64,000 nucleotides of DNA from the NCBI GenBank assembly GCA_036346205.1, contig JARFJB010000524.1, forward strand, positions 2,907,501 to 2,971,500, given 5' to 3'. Origin of the DNA: Vesta saturnalis. Its lineage: Eukaryota > Arthropoda > Insecta > Coleoptera > Lampyridae. The notes beneath the pieces are model-generated. The model saw nothing but the letters and a program-made list of their open reading frames with translations. It did no database searches and had not been told where the DNA came from. Positions 1-11,456 of the stretch are shown here, piece by piece (the stretch's first letter is position 1; every line of letters begins with the position of its first letter). The position numbers were made by a program, and so were the translations under genes.

Positions 1-3
1 ATT

Positions 4-6
<3 letters not shown>

Positions 7-86
<80 letters not shown>
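7..86. repeat. TA/AT microsatellite
   Basis: About 40 uninterrupted AT dinucleotides. Together with the similar tract at 731-778 it brackets a foldback element, consistent with insertion into an AT microsatellite. Confidence 0.95.
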
Positions 87-88
<2 letters not shown>

Positions 89-726
89 CAAAGTTGTTAA
101 TCGTGGCTGATTAAGTTAAAAAACAATAAGAAAGATTTAGTGGGTAGCAGCCAAGGTTGTGGGGCTAGTTTAAAATAAAGAAAAGATCCTTTGTTCAAAG
201 GGAAGCTTTCGGTAAATTTATTACCTTTGTCAACCAATCTACAAGAAGTTATGCGTTGATAATATTAATCTCCAGAATGTCCCACATAAAAGTAAAAGTC
301 CTATGTAATAATAGACATTCAAATAATCTTAAATAATCCTATTCATAACACTTTTACACTTATCACACAATCACATTCAACATATTAATCTACTTATACA
401 TTGATTTCATAACCATTTTCTTTGTTTTTCCTATAACTATGACAATAATTTTAATTTTTTTTGTCAAAGTCCAAAAATTGATTTTGACATCTAATTCAAA
501 TTTAAATTGAAATATCTTCTTTCAATGCTGCTTCAATGTTTTTAACTGTATCCACGATCGTAAGTTATTATCTTATCTTAATTTATATGTATTATCAACG
601 CATAACTTCTTGTAGATTGGTTGACAAAGGTAATAAATTTACCAAGCTTCCCTTTGAACAAAGGATCTTTTCTTTATTTTAAACTAGCCCCACAACCTTG
701 GCTGCTACCCACTAAATCTTTCTTAT

Positions 727-731
<5 letters not shown>
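87..731. mobile_element. MITE/foldback element with 140-bp terminal inverted repeats
   Basis: Positions 122-263 and 591-730 are near-identical inverted repeats of 142 and 140 bp, differing by a small indel near the AAGCTT. They flank about 327 bp of AT-rich sequence with no coding potential. TA microsatellite abuts both sides, so the insertion target was probably TA. This is the architecture of a non-autonomous DNA transposon; no transposase lies between the arms. The superfamily cannot be decided without more copies. Confidence 0.75.

Positions 732-778
<47 letters not shown>
731..778. repeat. TA microsatellite
   Basis: Perfect TA dinucleotide run directly outside the right inverted repeat of the foldback element. 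Confidence 0.95.
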
Positions 779-780
<2 letters not shown>

Positions 781-1183
781 TTATTAACATAAATTGGAGA
801 GCCTGACCAGGTAAAAATGCAGCCCAAAATACGTTTTACTAAGGCCACTTAGTTTGCAAAAATTGAATCGGGAATCAAAGTAGCTATTTAGTAGTTTGAT
901 AGGAGCCATCACATTTTTTCGGGGGTAATACCATAATAGCCTGTCTTTATCCGGACATACTTTCTTTTTGAAACTAACGAAAGTTTTGTTGCTTTGTAAT
1001 TGACGAGAGAAAATAATATCGTAAATTCTCGACACCGAAGGTGGAGCGATTTTACCTTCTTTTATTTGCTGGAGTCGTATTACTACAGTATAGATATATA
1101 GCGAACGCGTACAGTAGCGACATTACATAGGAATTTTGTGGCTAATTTTGCTTACGCCTGCGTCATTCTGTACTATCAGCAAA
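779..1183. other. no recognisable gene
   Basis: A minus-strand frame of 83 codons is open at 784-1035, but it has no recognisable motif. A TATA-like stretch near 1090 lies about 95 bp upstream of the small spliced gene that follows and may be its promoter. Confidence 0.4.
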
Positions 1184-1781
1184 ATGGCTGTAGTGAGTAT
1201 TTAGACCGTTCAGCTGATTTTAATTTCTTTTGATTTATCATAAGAAGGTGTATGTAAAGTCGGGCCGCGTTTAACTTGTGTATGACTCATGTCGATACAT
1301 TATTATAATAAAATTATTGACAATGCGCTCTTTTACTTTATTATTACACAGTAGAGTAAGATAAATTCAGAAACGTACGTCTGCTATAGTCAGCATATGG
1401 ACTGTAAGAAACGTATGTCTACACCTACACGTACAAATTTTTGACAGATTTCTTGACGTTTGTTTAAATATTGCTGCTTTTTATATAGGTAAATAGATAA
1501 TGTATACAACTTAATTTGAAACAATTTTCTTTAAAACAGGTTAGAATGCTTCAAAACGAACACCTGAAGTTGGAAGCTCAGCAAGTGGTTACGAACGTTC
1601 TTCATTATTCTGAAAGAGAACGAGATAATGGAGGTGGATTAGCACCTTTTACTTCTGTTATGCAGGTAGAATTTTTGTTGAATACTATTTATTAGAAATT
1701 CATTTAAGATTGTACTTGTAGCGTACTGCTGAAGGCAATTCGGACAACAGTGAAGATTTCAGTGATGACAACTCTGAATAA
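1184..1781 (+). CDS. small three-exon gene with transposase-type helix-turn-helix fragment
   Basis: The proposed exons are 1184-1192, 1540-1665 and 1722-1781, giving 64 residues and ending at TAA. Both introns have consensus-like borders (GTGAGT...ACAG, 347 bp; GTAGAA...GTAG, 56 bp) and are phase 0. Exon 2 encodes a helical stretch with ERERDNGGGLAPF then RTAE after splicing. This resembles the N-terminal helix-turn-helix region of insect DDE-type transposases and related proteins, where a Gly-Gly turn is followed by an Arg-Thr-Ala motif. Here the domain is cut short and replaced by a Ser/Asp/Glu-rich tail. The stop lies 9 bp before the TTAA of the piggyBac insertion, so the original 3' end could have been altered by it. 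It could equally be a transposon relic that happens to splice. Family similarity is from recall, not a search. Confidence 0.45.
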
Positions 1782-1794
1782 TTTCCAAATTTAA

Positions 1795-4160
1795 CCCTGG
1801 AATGCTACTTGGGGTACACTCGTACCCTAGCATTACTCAAATCTTGCGCTAAACGGAAGTGGGCGGGGCAACGACCGCCGGCGTCTCATTAGTTTCATTA
1901 CGCGGCAAGTTAGTTCGTGTGCGACAATTGAGATAGACATAGTGTTTTTTGTTTTCGGAGTACGTGTTATTGGGGTTAGCGTGTACCCCAGTGTAGCAGA
2001 TTGAATATACTGATTATTTTGCTTGTGAGTATAATTTCAGCGATTAATTTTATGAGTTCCTTTGAAACTGTTATAGTTTATTTTTTTATAGTTATAAATT
2101 TTTTTGTTAGGCTACACGAATAATGTCTGGTCAGAATAAGTTCTTCGATCTTACGAAACGTAAAGACGTGGTAGAAATTCATCGCATTCTCTACGAGTCT
2201 GATTCAGAGAGTTTTTCGGGTGATAGCGACGAGGAAGATGCCGTTATACCTGATTTTAGAGAGGAGCCCAAAGAGGACGAAATACATTACGTTCAAGCCA
2301 ATCCCACACCTTCTGTCACACCAGAGCAGACTCAGGATACCTCGCCATCTGATGCGGATTCAGAAGATGACAATACACCATTGGCAGAAAGACAGGCGAC
2401 TAACATAGGTATGGTGAAAATTTTACCAGTTCCTACCAAACTAAGGGGTAAGAATGAGTTTATGTGGTCAGGCAAGAAAGGCGCAATTCGTCGTACACCA
2501 AAAAGAAATCTCATATTGCATTTGCCTGGAAACAAAAACGATGCAAAACGTATAAAATCGGGAATTGAAGCTTGGAAATTATGTTTCACAAAAGAAAATC
2601 TAGACAAAATCACACAATATACTAATAACGAAGTGCAAGTTCAACGATTGAAATATGCAAATAGAACCGATGACAGAGATGCCGATGCAGCTGATGGTAC
2701 GACAGTAGGTAAGAGACCCTCTTGGACCAAGGATACAAACAGTGTTGAACTCCAAGCACTTTTTGGACTATTTTATTATGCCGGTGTTATGAAAATGTCC
2801 GGAGTATTTACGAAGGAACTATTTGATAAAGACTCAGGAATGCCTATATTTCGTGCTACCATGGCCGAGGCACGTTTCAGGTTTTGGTAAATTGCCTCCG
2901 CTTTGACAATAAAGAGACCAGAGCTCAGAGAAAAGAAACCGACAAGCTTGCAGCTTTTCGAGAAGTGTTTGAGAGGTCAATCAACAAAATAAAGGAGTTA
3001 TATGTTCCTTCAGAATATATTACAATTGATGAACAATTGGTTGGTTTCAGAGGCCGTTGCTCTTTCAAAATGTACATCCCTTCAAAGCCCGATAAGTATG
3101 GAATCAAGATTGTGATGCCCAAACAGCTTTCACACTTGATGCTGAAATTTATATAGGAAAAGGTTCCACACCAACTGATGTTCCTGTCGCTCAGTATTAC
3201 TGTGATAAACTAACCAGTTCTTTTCAAGGAACAAATAGGAACTTGACCATGGATAACTGGTTTACTTCTGTTCAGACTGCAACACATCTTTTGGAGAAAA
3301 AAATTACCGTTGTGGGTACTATGAGGCAAAATAAAAAAGAAATTCTTGAGTCGTTTTTGAAACTCAATGAGAGGAAAATAAATTCTGCTATGTTTTGCTA
3401 CAGTGGACACCTGACACTGTTATCATGCTGCCCACCCAAGAGAAATAAAAAAACTGTAATTATGCTTTCGACAATGCACGAAAAAGGTGATGAACCATAT
3501 ACGACCAAATTACCAGAAATTATTCAATTTTATAATTCTACGAAAGGGGGAGTAGATACTTTAGACCAACTGTGTCACACTTACTCTACTGGTAGAAAGA
3601 CACGTCGCTGGCCATTATGCCTTCTATAATTTGTTGGATATTCTGGGATATAATTCAATAATTCTTTTACGTGGCTCTGGTGAAGCAGATAAAGAAATTA
3701 TTACCAACAGGAGAGAATACCTGAAGAAGCTCGCCCTTGAACTGGTTAGACCGCACATGATGAGTCGTTTGAAAGCTCCAACTTTGAGGCGTGAACTTCG
3801 CGAAACCATATGCAGGGTCCTCAAGATAACTGTTCCAGAAGAAGTACCTTCTAGGCCACCAGTAACCGTGGGTAGGTGTGCTCTTTGCCCCAGAAGGGAA
3901 GATCGAAAATCGAGAGTAAGTTGTGCCGTGTGCAAGAAGTTCATTTGTTTGCAACATCAAAAAAAAATTTGCTCAGTGTGTGTCGAATGAATAATTCATG
4001 ATGTGTTTGCGTTAAAAGTATTCTTAGAGACTTGTTGTTTGTTATTCTCCTATAAGTGAATAAATTTTTCGTTGGTCAAAATAAGTCATATTTTCTTTGG
4101 GGTACACCCGTACCCCTGTGTAGCAGATGCGTGTTCTGAAATAAGTATAGCATTCCAGGG
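1795..4160 (+). mobile_element. piggyBac element, complete ends, TTAA target duplications
   Basis: TTAA at 1791-1794 and 4161-4164 flanks an element that begins CCCTGGAATGCTA and ends TAGCATTCCAGGG, a perfect 13-bp inverted pair. Subterminal repeats containing GGGGTACA...GTACCC occur near 1811 and 4100, and a direct repeat containing GTGTAGCAGAT occurs near 1993 and 4119. Total length is 2,366 bp, normal for a full-length autonomous piggyBac, with the transposase filling most of it. The precise ends and clean duplication indicate an ordinary transposition event. Confidence 0.95.
2123..3990 (+). pseudogene. piggyBac (PGBD-type) transposase, frameshifted
   Basis: The protein would catalyse TTAA-specific cut-and-paste transposition by a DDD RNase H-like domain. 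It is split over three frames: 2123-2890, 2884-3156, a linking frame to 3243-3629, then 3631-3990, implying three single-base indels near 2885, 3118 and 3615. All three catalytic Asp contexts are visible: TIDEQLVGFRGRC, TMDNWFTS and KGGVDTLDQLC. The C-terminus carries the Cys-rich RING/PHD-like finger (CALC...CAVC...CLQH...CSVC) that binds the element ends in this family. The N-terminal 80 residues are acidic and low in complexity, also typical. The ends are intact, so it could still be mobilised in trans. Alternatively the three indels are sequencing errors. Confidence 0.9.
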
Positions 4161-4164
4161 TTAA

Positions 4165-5020
4165 GTAAATGTAAATATTTTTAATTGTTGCAATGCATGT
4201 TTCAAATATTGTTAATTATAACATGTACTTCATCATTATTTCTCAAATGTTTGTATAATATCGATGTAGTATATTAATAAAACTTTATGAACCAATTAAT
4301 AAAGCTAAATATTGACTTTTTTTTCTAAATTACAGTTTAAAATTAATAAAATTGGGTATATTAATTCGTTATGACAATTTACAATTAGCATATGAAAGAT
4401 TTGTTCATTATGATGATAATATTTTCTCTCCCTCAGGTTAAAAATAATTAATTGATAAAAATAATTAAAGATCATCATCATCTTAAAGCTATCAGATTAA
4501 GAATCTCCCTAGGATAATTAATTAATAAAAATAATTAAAGATCATCATCTTATATTAATAAAAATAATTAAAAGATCACCATCTCAAAATAAGGGTAAAA
4601 AATAGTCTCTCACGTTGGCGTATAAAAAAATTAGGGATAAAAATAAGGGTGAAAAAACGCCGTCGCCCACGTGGACATAAAAAAATGGCGAACAAAGGTG
4701 CCCCACACCTCCGGGGCTTTTGTGACGTCAAAATCCAAGATGGCGGCGACAAGTGCCCCGGTTCCACTAACAAGTTATGTTTTTATGTTACAAATACGTA
4801 ATAAATAAATAAACCCTAAGTTACCGTAACTGTAAACATGTTCATAACACATTAAGGTGTTATACTAGGGAATTATAGATCTATAACTCTCTCTAATACA
4901 TTTTTACAAATATTTCCAAGCTTGTCAGTTTATATATCCATGGTAATAATGCCTACTTAATCTATAAACGTTCGTTAATTTTAATAACCGACAAAATTTA
5001 GTTTTCATATTTCATTTAAA
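4165..5020. repeat. AT-rich spacer with short tandem repeats
   Basis: No gene. Three imperfect copies of an AATAATTAAT...AAAGATCATCATC unit lie at about 4440-4600, followed by a GC-richer patch (4600-4760) that includes a phrase reading CAAGATGGCGGCGAC, typical of dispersed repeat sequence. Confidence 0.5.
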
Positions 5021-5169
5021 ATGGAATATGTCTGTCTGTCTGTGTGTCTATGTGTTTGTGAGCCTGTATGTCTGCGTGTCTGCAGTCTGCATGTCTGCGT
5101 GTCTGCGTGTCTGTGTATATGTGTGTCTGTGTGCCTGTGTGTGTGTGTCTGTTTAGTCTGTGTGTCTGT

Positions 5170-5214
<45 letters not shown>

Positions 5215-6030
5215 TGTGTGTTGTGTGTGTGTGTGTGTCTGTGTGTCTGTGTGTCTGTGTGTCTGGGTGCCTGTGTATCTGTTTGTCTGTGTGTCTGTGT
5301 GTCTGTGTGTCCGTGTGTCTGTGTGTCTGTGTGTGTGTGTCTGTGTGTCTGTGTGTCTGTGTGTCTGTGTCTGTGTCTGTGTGTCTGTGTGTCTGTGTGT
5401 CTGTGTGTCTGTGTGTCTGTGTGTCTGTGTGTCTGTGTGTCTGTGTGTCTGTGTGTCTGTGTGTCTGTGTGTCTGTGTGTCTGTGTGTCTGTGTGTCTGT
5501 GTGTCTGTGTGTCTGTGTGTCTGTGTGTCTGTGTGTCTGTGTGTCTGTGTGTCTGTGTGTCTGTGTCTGTGTGTCTGTGTGTCTGTGTGTCTGTGTGTCT
5601 GTGTCTGTGTGTCTGTGTGTCTGTGTGTCTGTGTGTCTGTGTGTCTGTGTGTCTGTGTGTCTGTGTGTCTGTGTGTCTGTGTGTCTGTGTGTCTGTGTGT
5701 CTGTGTGTCTGTGTGTCTGTGTGTCTGTGTGTCTGTGTGTCTGTGTGTCTGTGTGTCTGTGTGTCTGTGTGTCTGTGTGTCTGTGTGTCTGTGTCTGTGT
5801 GTCTGTGCGTCTGTGCGTCTGTGCGTCTGTGCGTCTGTGCGTCTGTGCGTCTGTGGTCTGTCTGTGCGTCTGTGCGTCTGTGCTTCTGTGTGTCTGTGTG
5901 TCTGTGTGTCTGTGTGTCTGTGTGTCTGTGTGTCTGTGTGTCTGTGTGTCTGTGTGTCTGTGTATCTGCGTGTCTGTTTGTTTATGTGTCTGTGTGTCTC
6001 TGTCTCTCTCTCTCTGTGTGTGTGTGTGTG
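5021..6030. repeat. TGTGTGTC octamer minisatellite
   Basis: About 1 kb of an 8-bp unit (TGTGTGTC on the plus strand) with occasional 6-bp TGTGTC units and a short GCGTCTGT variant block around 5805-5880. Long open frames on both strands (for example 467 codons of Thr/His/Asp/Gln on the minus strand) are a by-product of an 8-bp period lacking stops and are not genes. Confidence 0.95.
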
Positions 6031-6574
6031 TGCGTGTGAGCGTTTGTGGGTGTGTGCGTGTGTAGGTGTGTGGGTGTGCGTTTGTGCGCGTCTACGCGTG
6101 CGTGCGTGCGTGTGTGCTAGTGTGCGTGTGTGTGGTTTGTGTGAATGGTTGCGTGTGTGCGTGCGTGCTTGTGTGTGCTTGTATGCGTGTGTGCGTGTAT
6201 GAATGTGATTGTGTATGTGTGTGCGTGTGTGCGGGTGTGCGTGTGTTCGTGTGTGCGTGTGTGCGTGTGTGCGTGTGTGCGTGTGTGCGTGTGCGCGTGT
6301 GTGCGTGTGTGCTTGTGTGCATGTGTGCGTGAGCGTGTGTGCGTATGTGCGAGTGTGTGCATGTGTTCGTCTGTTCGTGCGTGCGTGCTTGCCTGTGTGT
6401 ATAGACATATGTTAGTATCCACGATAACTCCAGAGAGTGAATAATTACGTACTTAAGACGCGTGTGCTTGTGCGTGTGCGTGTGCCTGTGCGTACGTGCA
6501 TGCGTGCGTGCATGCGTGCGTGCATGCGCGCGTGCGGGTGGGCGTGTGTGCAAGTGTGCGTGTGTGCAAGTGTG

Positions 6575-6611
<37 letters not shown>

Positions 6612-6629
6612 CATGTGGGTTTGTGTGTG

Positions 6630-6684
<55 letters not shown>

Positions 6685-6690
6685 GATGTA
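6031..6690. repeat. degenerate GTGTGC/TG repeat
   Basis: This continues the minisatellite as GTGTGC and pure TG units, interrupted at 6397-6460 by a short unique-looking segment that recurs elsewhere in the window. Confidence 0.9.
6397..6460 (+). repeat. dispersed ATGTTAGTATCC(A/G)CGATAACTC segment, copy 1
   Basis: A segment reading ATGTTAGTATCC then CGATAACTCCAGA, directly after a TG-rich tract. The same arrangement occurs near 6683-6760 and 23473-23545, so the TG tract plus this segment probably forms part of one dispersed element, perhaps a retrotransposon 3' end. Confidence 0.6.
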
Positions 6691-6760
6691 TGTTAGTATC
6701 CGCGATAACTCTAGATGGAAATTTTGTATTTAAGCTTGTTTTCATGTTTACTAGATCTGA
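6683..6760 (+). repeat. dispersed ATGTTAGTATCC(A/G)CGATAACTC segment, copy 2
   Basis: Follows a TG run. It shares ATGTTAGTATCCGCGATAAC with copy 1, and a downstream TTTTGTATTTAAGCTT with the copy near 23.5 kb. Confidence 0.6.
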
Positions 6761-6952
6761 TTAAATTTTGGGTGAAGTCCAATGACGGAAGGGGGGGGTT
6801 ATTAGGGTTAGTTTTTGTGTTTTATCAAATATTTCTAAAAGACCTGCATATTTCAAAGATATAGAAATAGCTAAATATAGACCTCAGACATATCGATGCA
6901 TTACACTGTATGCAATTTTCCTTACGACGCGTAATTCAGAGGCAAAATAGGT

Positions 6953-7310
6953 ATTTATGTATTAAGGCCATAATCTACAATTATGCCCGTGGTACATACA
7001 ATGTTTTATTTTATTTTGCACCATGAAACTGGAACAAAATTTTAAAAAGATTCAGTATTTTCGGCAAGTTTTTAAATGCAAATGCAGTGAAATAAAGTCG
7101 ACAGTAGGCTAATTTGCTGTTACTAAGATACTGTGATATTGCTATTATATATCATGTCATGTGTTTGCTGTCAATCATGCTGCTTAGCATCAATGACATT
7201 TTCGTGCTACAAAGACCACATTACGCCCGAATTTGGAGGCGTATAAAGAACATTATGGTGGCAAAATAAAATAAAGAACATTATGGTGGCAAAATAAAAT
7301 AAAATTCCTA
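6953..7310. repeat. dispersed repeat family R1, copy without hairpin
   Basis: About 330 bp nearly identical to 27447-27862. A 28-bp unit (AAAGAACATTATGGTGGC...) is duplicated in tandem at 7247-7302 here and single in the other copy. This copy lacks the 107-bp hairpin present at 27458-27564. No coding capacity. Confidence 0.85.
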
Positions 7311-8910
7311 ATGTAGAATTTGAGTGTTCAATTTGTTTTATTATCTGAATAACGATTAATTTTATTAAAAAAAGTGTAGAGGTATTTTTTAAAGACAATT
7401 TAATTTTACATAAATTTTCTTTATTACGTTTTTTAATGTTAAGCGAAATAAGCGTAAAAATTAAATAAATATGATTGGAAATGGTGAGCTATGTTTTGCT
7501 CTATTACGTAAGGGAGCCTTGGAAATACAATAAATTAACGACAGTAGTCGAGTGGGTATCGCTCCCTATTGTATAATGTGGTAACTGTACACACCTACTG
7601 CTTTTACTTGTGAATCGTTCTACCTACAATTTAATAAACATTATTCAGTATACGGATGCAAGATGTACTCATTTTATGCTACTTACTCTGCTACGATCCA
7701 AACTCTCATTAGAGTATCAGCCCGTCAAGGCAATGCGCGGACACGGCATAGTTCAGTAGTAGTGGCGGGGTTCTTACTTAATGCTGCAAATGACCGCTTC
7801 ACAACGTCAAAATCGAGGTAAAAATGTGAAAGAGGCGCCACTTGTTAGATAAATTTATAGCGGGAATACGTCATAAGCTAGATGTAATAATAGCCTAACG
7901 GGAAACCATAGTGTTCACTCAAAAGTATATATACTAAGTTCACCTAAACTCCAATGAAATCCTAAGTTTCATATAGAAGGCGAAAAGTTGCGATAACAAA
8001 GCTAAAACTCATTAAACATTAACGCAAAATTATTGACTCAAATAACCATAAATGACTGATCGATACGAAAATTAATTCTTCAATTTATAACGAAAATACG
8101 ACATAACAACAAAACTAAACGCGATCGAACATTTATAGAGTCCTAAAATTTACTAAACGTCAATATCGGGTCGTAATTCCTAAATTCGAAAAATACACAC
8201 CTCATTCCCAAACAAATAAACAAACTGCTTACCTTTTAAGGCAAATCCATGATTACAATCGGCAAGTTGATTCCTATAAAAATAAATTAAAAAAAATTGC
8301 AACTGCTCGTAAAACTATCGCGTGCAAGGATTAACAGCTTATCAGCCAACGACCACTGTACTTCATAATCAACGTTATGTTATCATTCAAAACATATTTT
8401 ATAGTGAACTTATTACCACAATCAAGGTAGCAAATACGCTAATTTACACATTCTCATTAATCATTACATTAAAGAATATATTACATGACAAAAAAACAAT
8501 TAAAAATTTACCGCTATTAAAGGTGCAAAACTCCCAAAAATTGTCGCAAAATAGTTAAACTATACTGTAACTTGACTATAAACTCAATCATCGATTTTTT
8601 AAATTTTGATTAAACGTAATTCATAATAACGTTGTGAGAACAGAAAAAGATTACAGTTATATCAAACAGAAATGTAATAATCTTCTTCTAGTTACACCTT
8701 CGTGTATTAAGATAAATTTATACATGATTTCAATCAACATTTCAATATTGGGTGTGTTGATGCGACAGTTACAAAACAGTTTTATATTCCTAATGAGTAA
8801 CCAGGATTAGTACTTGCAAGCTCAGTTTCCCAAATTTATCTACCTTAATATTTAAATAACACTAATAACAATAATAATAATTTCGCTGAACACATAAATT
8901 TGACAATCGC
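7311..8910. other. no recognisable gene
   Basis: AT-rich sequence with only short open frames (up to 78 codons at 8322-8558) that show no motif. No inverted or tandem repeat of note. Confidence 0.5.
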
Positions 8911-9013
8911 TGATATGTAATTTTAGTTAGCGAAATCAGAATAAAATACAGATAAACACCATATGGAACAAAAATTATTATTAATTTTATTAAATACATA
9001 AATAAAAAGTTTA

Positions 9014-9084
9014 CCTCGAGTAGGATTTGAACCTACGACCTGTACTTTGCTAGAGTACCGCGCTAAGCAACTGCGCCATCAAGG
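9014..9084 (-). repeat. tRNA-derived repeat (tRNA-like, AGC loop)
   Basis: A 71-nt cloverleaf on the minus strand: acceptor CCTTGA pairs with TCGAGG, A-box-like TGGCGCAGTTG, anticodon stem GTACT / AGTAC around a CTAGCAA loop (AGC in the anticodon position), and B-box-like GGTTCAAATCC. The 5' C and the repeated flanks (AAACTTTTTATTTATG...) favour a tRNA-derived SINE head over a functional tRNA gene. Confidence 0.7.
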
Positions 9085-9341
9085 TTCAAGCCCCCATCGG
9101 TGTAAATTTTGTCTTTATGTATAATAATAATAATAACCATATGGAATAGTCAATTTACAAATGAGACTGAATTTATATCTAGATGTCACTTAAATAAGCC
9201 TCAACAAAAGGCTAAACGAGCACAAACAAATATTTTATTGATATGTAATTTTAGTTAGCGAAATCAGGATAAAATACAGATAAACACCATATGGAATAAA
9301 AATTATTATTAATTTTATTAAATACATGAATAAAAAGTTTA

Positions 9342-9412
9342 CTTCGAGTAGGATTTGAACCTACGACCTGTACTTTGCTAGAGTACCGCGCTAACCAACT
9401 GCGCCATCAAGG
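9342..9412 (-). repeat. tRNA-derived repeat (tRNA-like, AGC loop)
   Basis: Second copy inside the 328-bp tandem duplication, with the same A and B boxes and CTAGCAA loop. One base of the terminal CCTCGAG is changed to CTTCGAG. Confidence 0.7.
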
Positions 9413-9796
9413 TTTTAGCCCCAATCGGTGTAAATTTTGTCTTTATGTATAATAATAATAATAACCATATGGAATAGTCAATTTACGAATGAGACTGAAT
9501 TGATATCTAGACGTCACTTAAATAAGCCTCAACCAAGGGCTAAACGAGCACAAATAAACATTTTATTGACCTCGCCAGCAAATGTAAATCCAGGAAAATA
9601 TGTAGTTATCTCCACAAAGCACCAAGATAATCAGTCGAACTTCCTTTTCTTTTCCACAACGATACTGCAATGGACCTTTTGATATTTAGTCGAAGTAAAC
9701 CAATGACTCCTTTAAGTTATCTTCATGCAAACTTCATTAACGGCAAATTTTAGACTAAAAACCATACGCTACGATCACACCTTCATCTGGTTGACG

Positions 9797-9897
<101 letters not shown>

Positions 9898-9939
9898 ATT
9901 GGTTTAGTGAACGAACAGAAGTTCAATTTAATAATCATT

Positions 9940-10277
9940 AATTGTATTTTATTTAAAATTAACTTTTAAAGTACATACAGTAAAAGATTAACTCGAGTGG
10001 GACTTGAACCCACGACCTCCACTTTGCTATTCGCTAAGGTTTCTCACATGACATTCACAAAAAGTTGACTGTGATCCTTCATTCTGTGCATAATAATTAT
10101 AATATATCGTAACTAGGGAAGTACATACAGTTCAAGTTTGAATCGATTGTGACTTGCCTCCTCGATAGCTGAGATGGAAGAGCCCCACTCTAGCAAAGTG
10201 GAGGTCGTGGGTTCAAGTCCCACTCGACTTAATCTTTTACTGTATGTACTTTAAAAGTTAATTTTAAATAAAATACA

Positions 10278-10280
<3 letters not shown>
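9940..10280. mobile_element. foldback element with tRNA-like sequence in its arms
   Basis: Arms 9940-10029 and 10191-10280 are 90-bp inverted repeats. Each arm includes the 3' half of a tRNA-like unit (anticodon loop through B box) plus an AT-rich tail. The right side carries a full tRNA-like unit at about 10160-10229 (CTAGCAA loop, GGTTCAAGTCC B box). The left one is truncated where TCGCTAAGG begins. The interior has AAAAAGTTGACTGTGATC, shared with the element near 60.6 kb. TA microsatellite lies outside both arms. Confidence 0.7.

Positions 10281-10332
<52 letters not shown>
10281..10332. repeat. TA microsatellite
   Basis: Perfect TA dinucleotide run abutting the right arm of the foldback element. 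Confidence 0.95.
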
Positions 10333-10333
<1 letters not shown>

Positions 10334-11456
10334 GAATATTCTTTAATTAGTTAAAACTTATTAAAGCGTCACTATATACACCAAATTTATTCTTTATTAT
10401 AGACCAGCTGTGTACTCGAAACTAACATACTATAATCGAAACCTTTTTACAAATAATCCGCCAGAAGGGCGGTATTCATCCAAAAGAAATAAGGTTCGCA
10501 CTAGTAGTAAACACGTAACCCACATTCTCTGAGCTCGCTAGTGTAAATCACTGACATACCATACTATATTATTTTACCGAGATGAACGAGTCTAATCAAT
10601 ATCCCCCCTTGAAGGGTCAATAGGGAATCTTCCCGAACGCGGCGGGAGCCGAAATAACGGGAGTCTTCACATCACTAACTCTAAACCAAAATTGACCACA
10701 CACACAAATCTTTTAGTCTCGACTATCTTGCATTCTATTAAAACTAACCAATTATATCGCTCATTACCTTAATTTATCATACGCGCTGAAACAAAAAGCA
10801 TTTCGGAAAAAAATCGGAAAAGATTACGTCTCATACTTGAGCTGCACTCGTGAAAAGCGTGAGTAATGTGAGCTGTTTCGTCAACCGATAATTTCAAAAA
10901 GCGAACCTAAAATAACGTATATAGAGTTCAACCTCTTTGCAGACTAAAATTGATCGTAATGAAATGCGCCTACAGTTTGAATTTGCAAATGACGTACCAC
11001 ACAAAGTAACAATTTTTTATATCTAATATAATTTTACAAGACGTCGTTTTTCAAATCCATTAACTATAAATCGATAAACAAGGACTAACGGTAGTATTTA
11101 CACAAAAACTAATCTAAAGTCCGGTTTCTCCACCACATCTTATGCTGCCTCTTAGCTAACCTGTAACCTGGACTAAAGTCGGCCCTAGCCGAAGTTTGCG
11201 TCGCACCGCAAATTCTAAACAGTATCTTAGCTAAGATCCGTTTAAGCTGATACGTGTTTGGCAACATGGTATCTTTAATAATGTGTTACAACTTCATTGG
11301 CTAGATTGAAATACATTTCCTTTACCGCCTAATGTCATTTTCATGGTTAGGGCTAATTTACGAGGTTAGGTTAGATTCTCGTGTTAATATTTTCGGAGGT
11401 GGTTCATAGTTAGGTGCTCGTTTTGGATTTAAAAAATATCAACTCCCAAGCGAATA
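10333..11456. other. no recognisable gene
   Basis: Mixed-composition sequence without a long open frame or visible repeat structure. Confidence 0.5.

Larger units (their letters stand above)
8911..9566. repeat. 328-bp unit duplicated in tandem
   Basis: The unit starts TGATATGTAATTTTAGTTAG at 8911 and again at 9239. Both copies carry a minus-strand tRNA-like sequence, an ATAATAATAATAATAACC run and the same 3' part. The copies differ by scattered substitutions, so the duplication is not new. Confidence 0.85.

Noticed and set aside
2332..2613. 93-codon antisense frame inside the piggyBac transposase
   Set aside because: Shadow of the transposase coding strand.
5005..6408. 467-codon Thr/His-rich minus-strand frame and long Cys/Val plus-strand frames
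   Set aside because: Periodic 6- or 8-bp repeats without stop codons give open frames on both strands; there is no start context, domain or codon bias of a gene.
9014..9084. Functional tRNA-Ala(AGC) genes
   Set aside because: The 5' C-C acceptor, mismatch next to the D stem, multiple copies with shared non-tRNA flanks and position inside a tandem repeat favour tRNA-derived repeats.
11340..11390. GGTTAGG words suggesting telomere repeat
   Set aside because: Only two or three scattered GGTTAG words without tandem arrangement.
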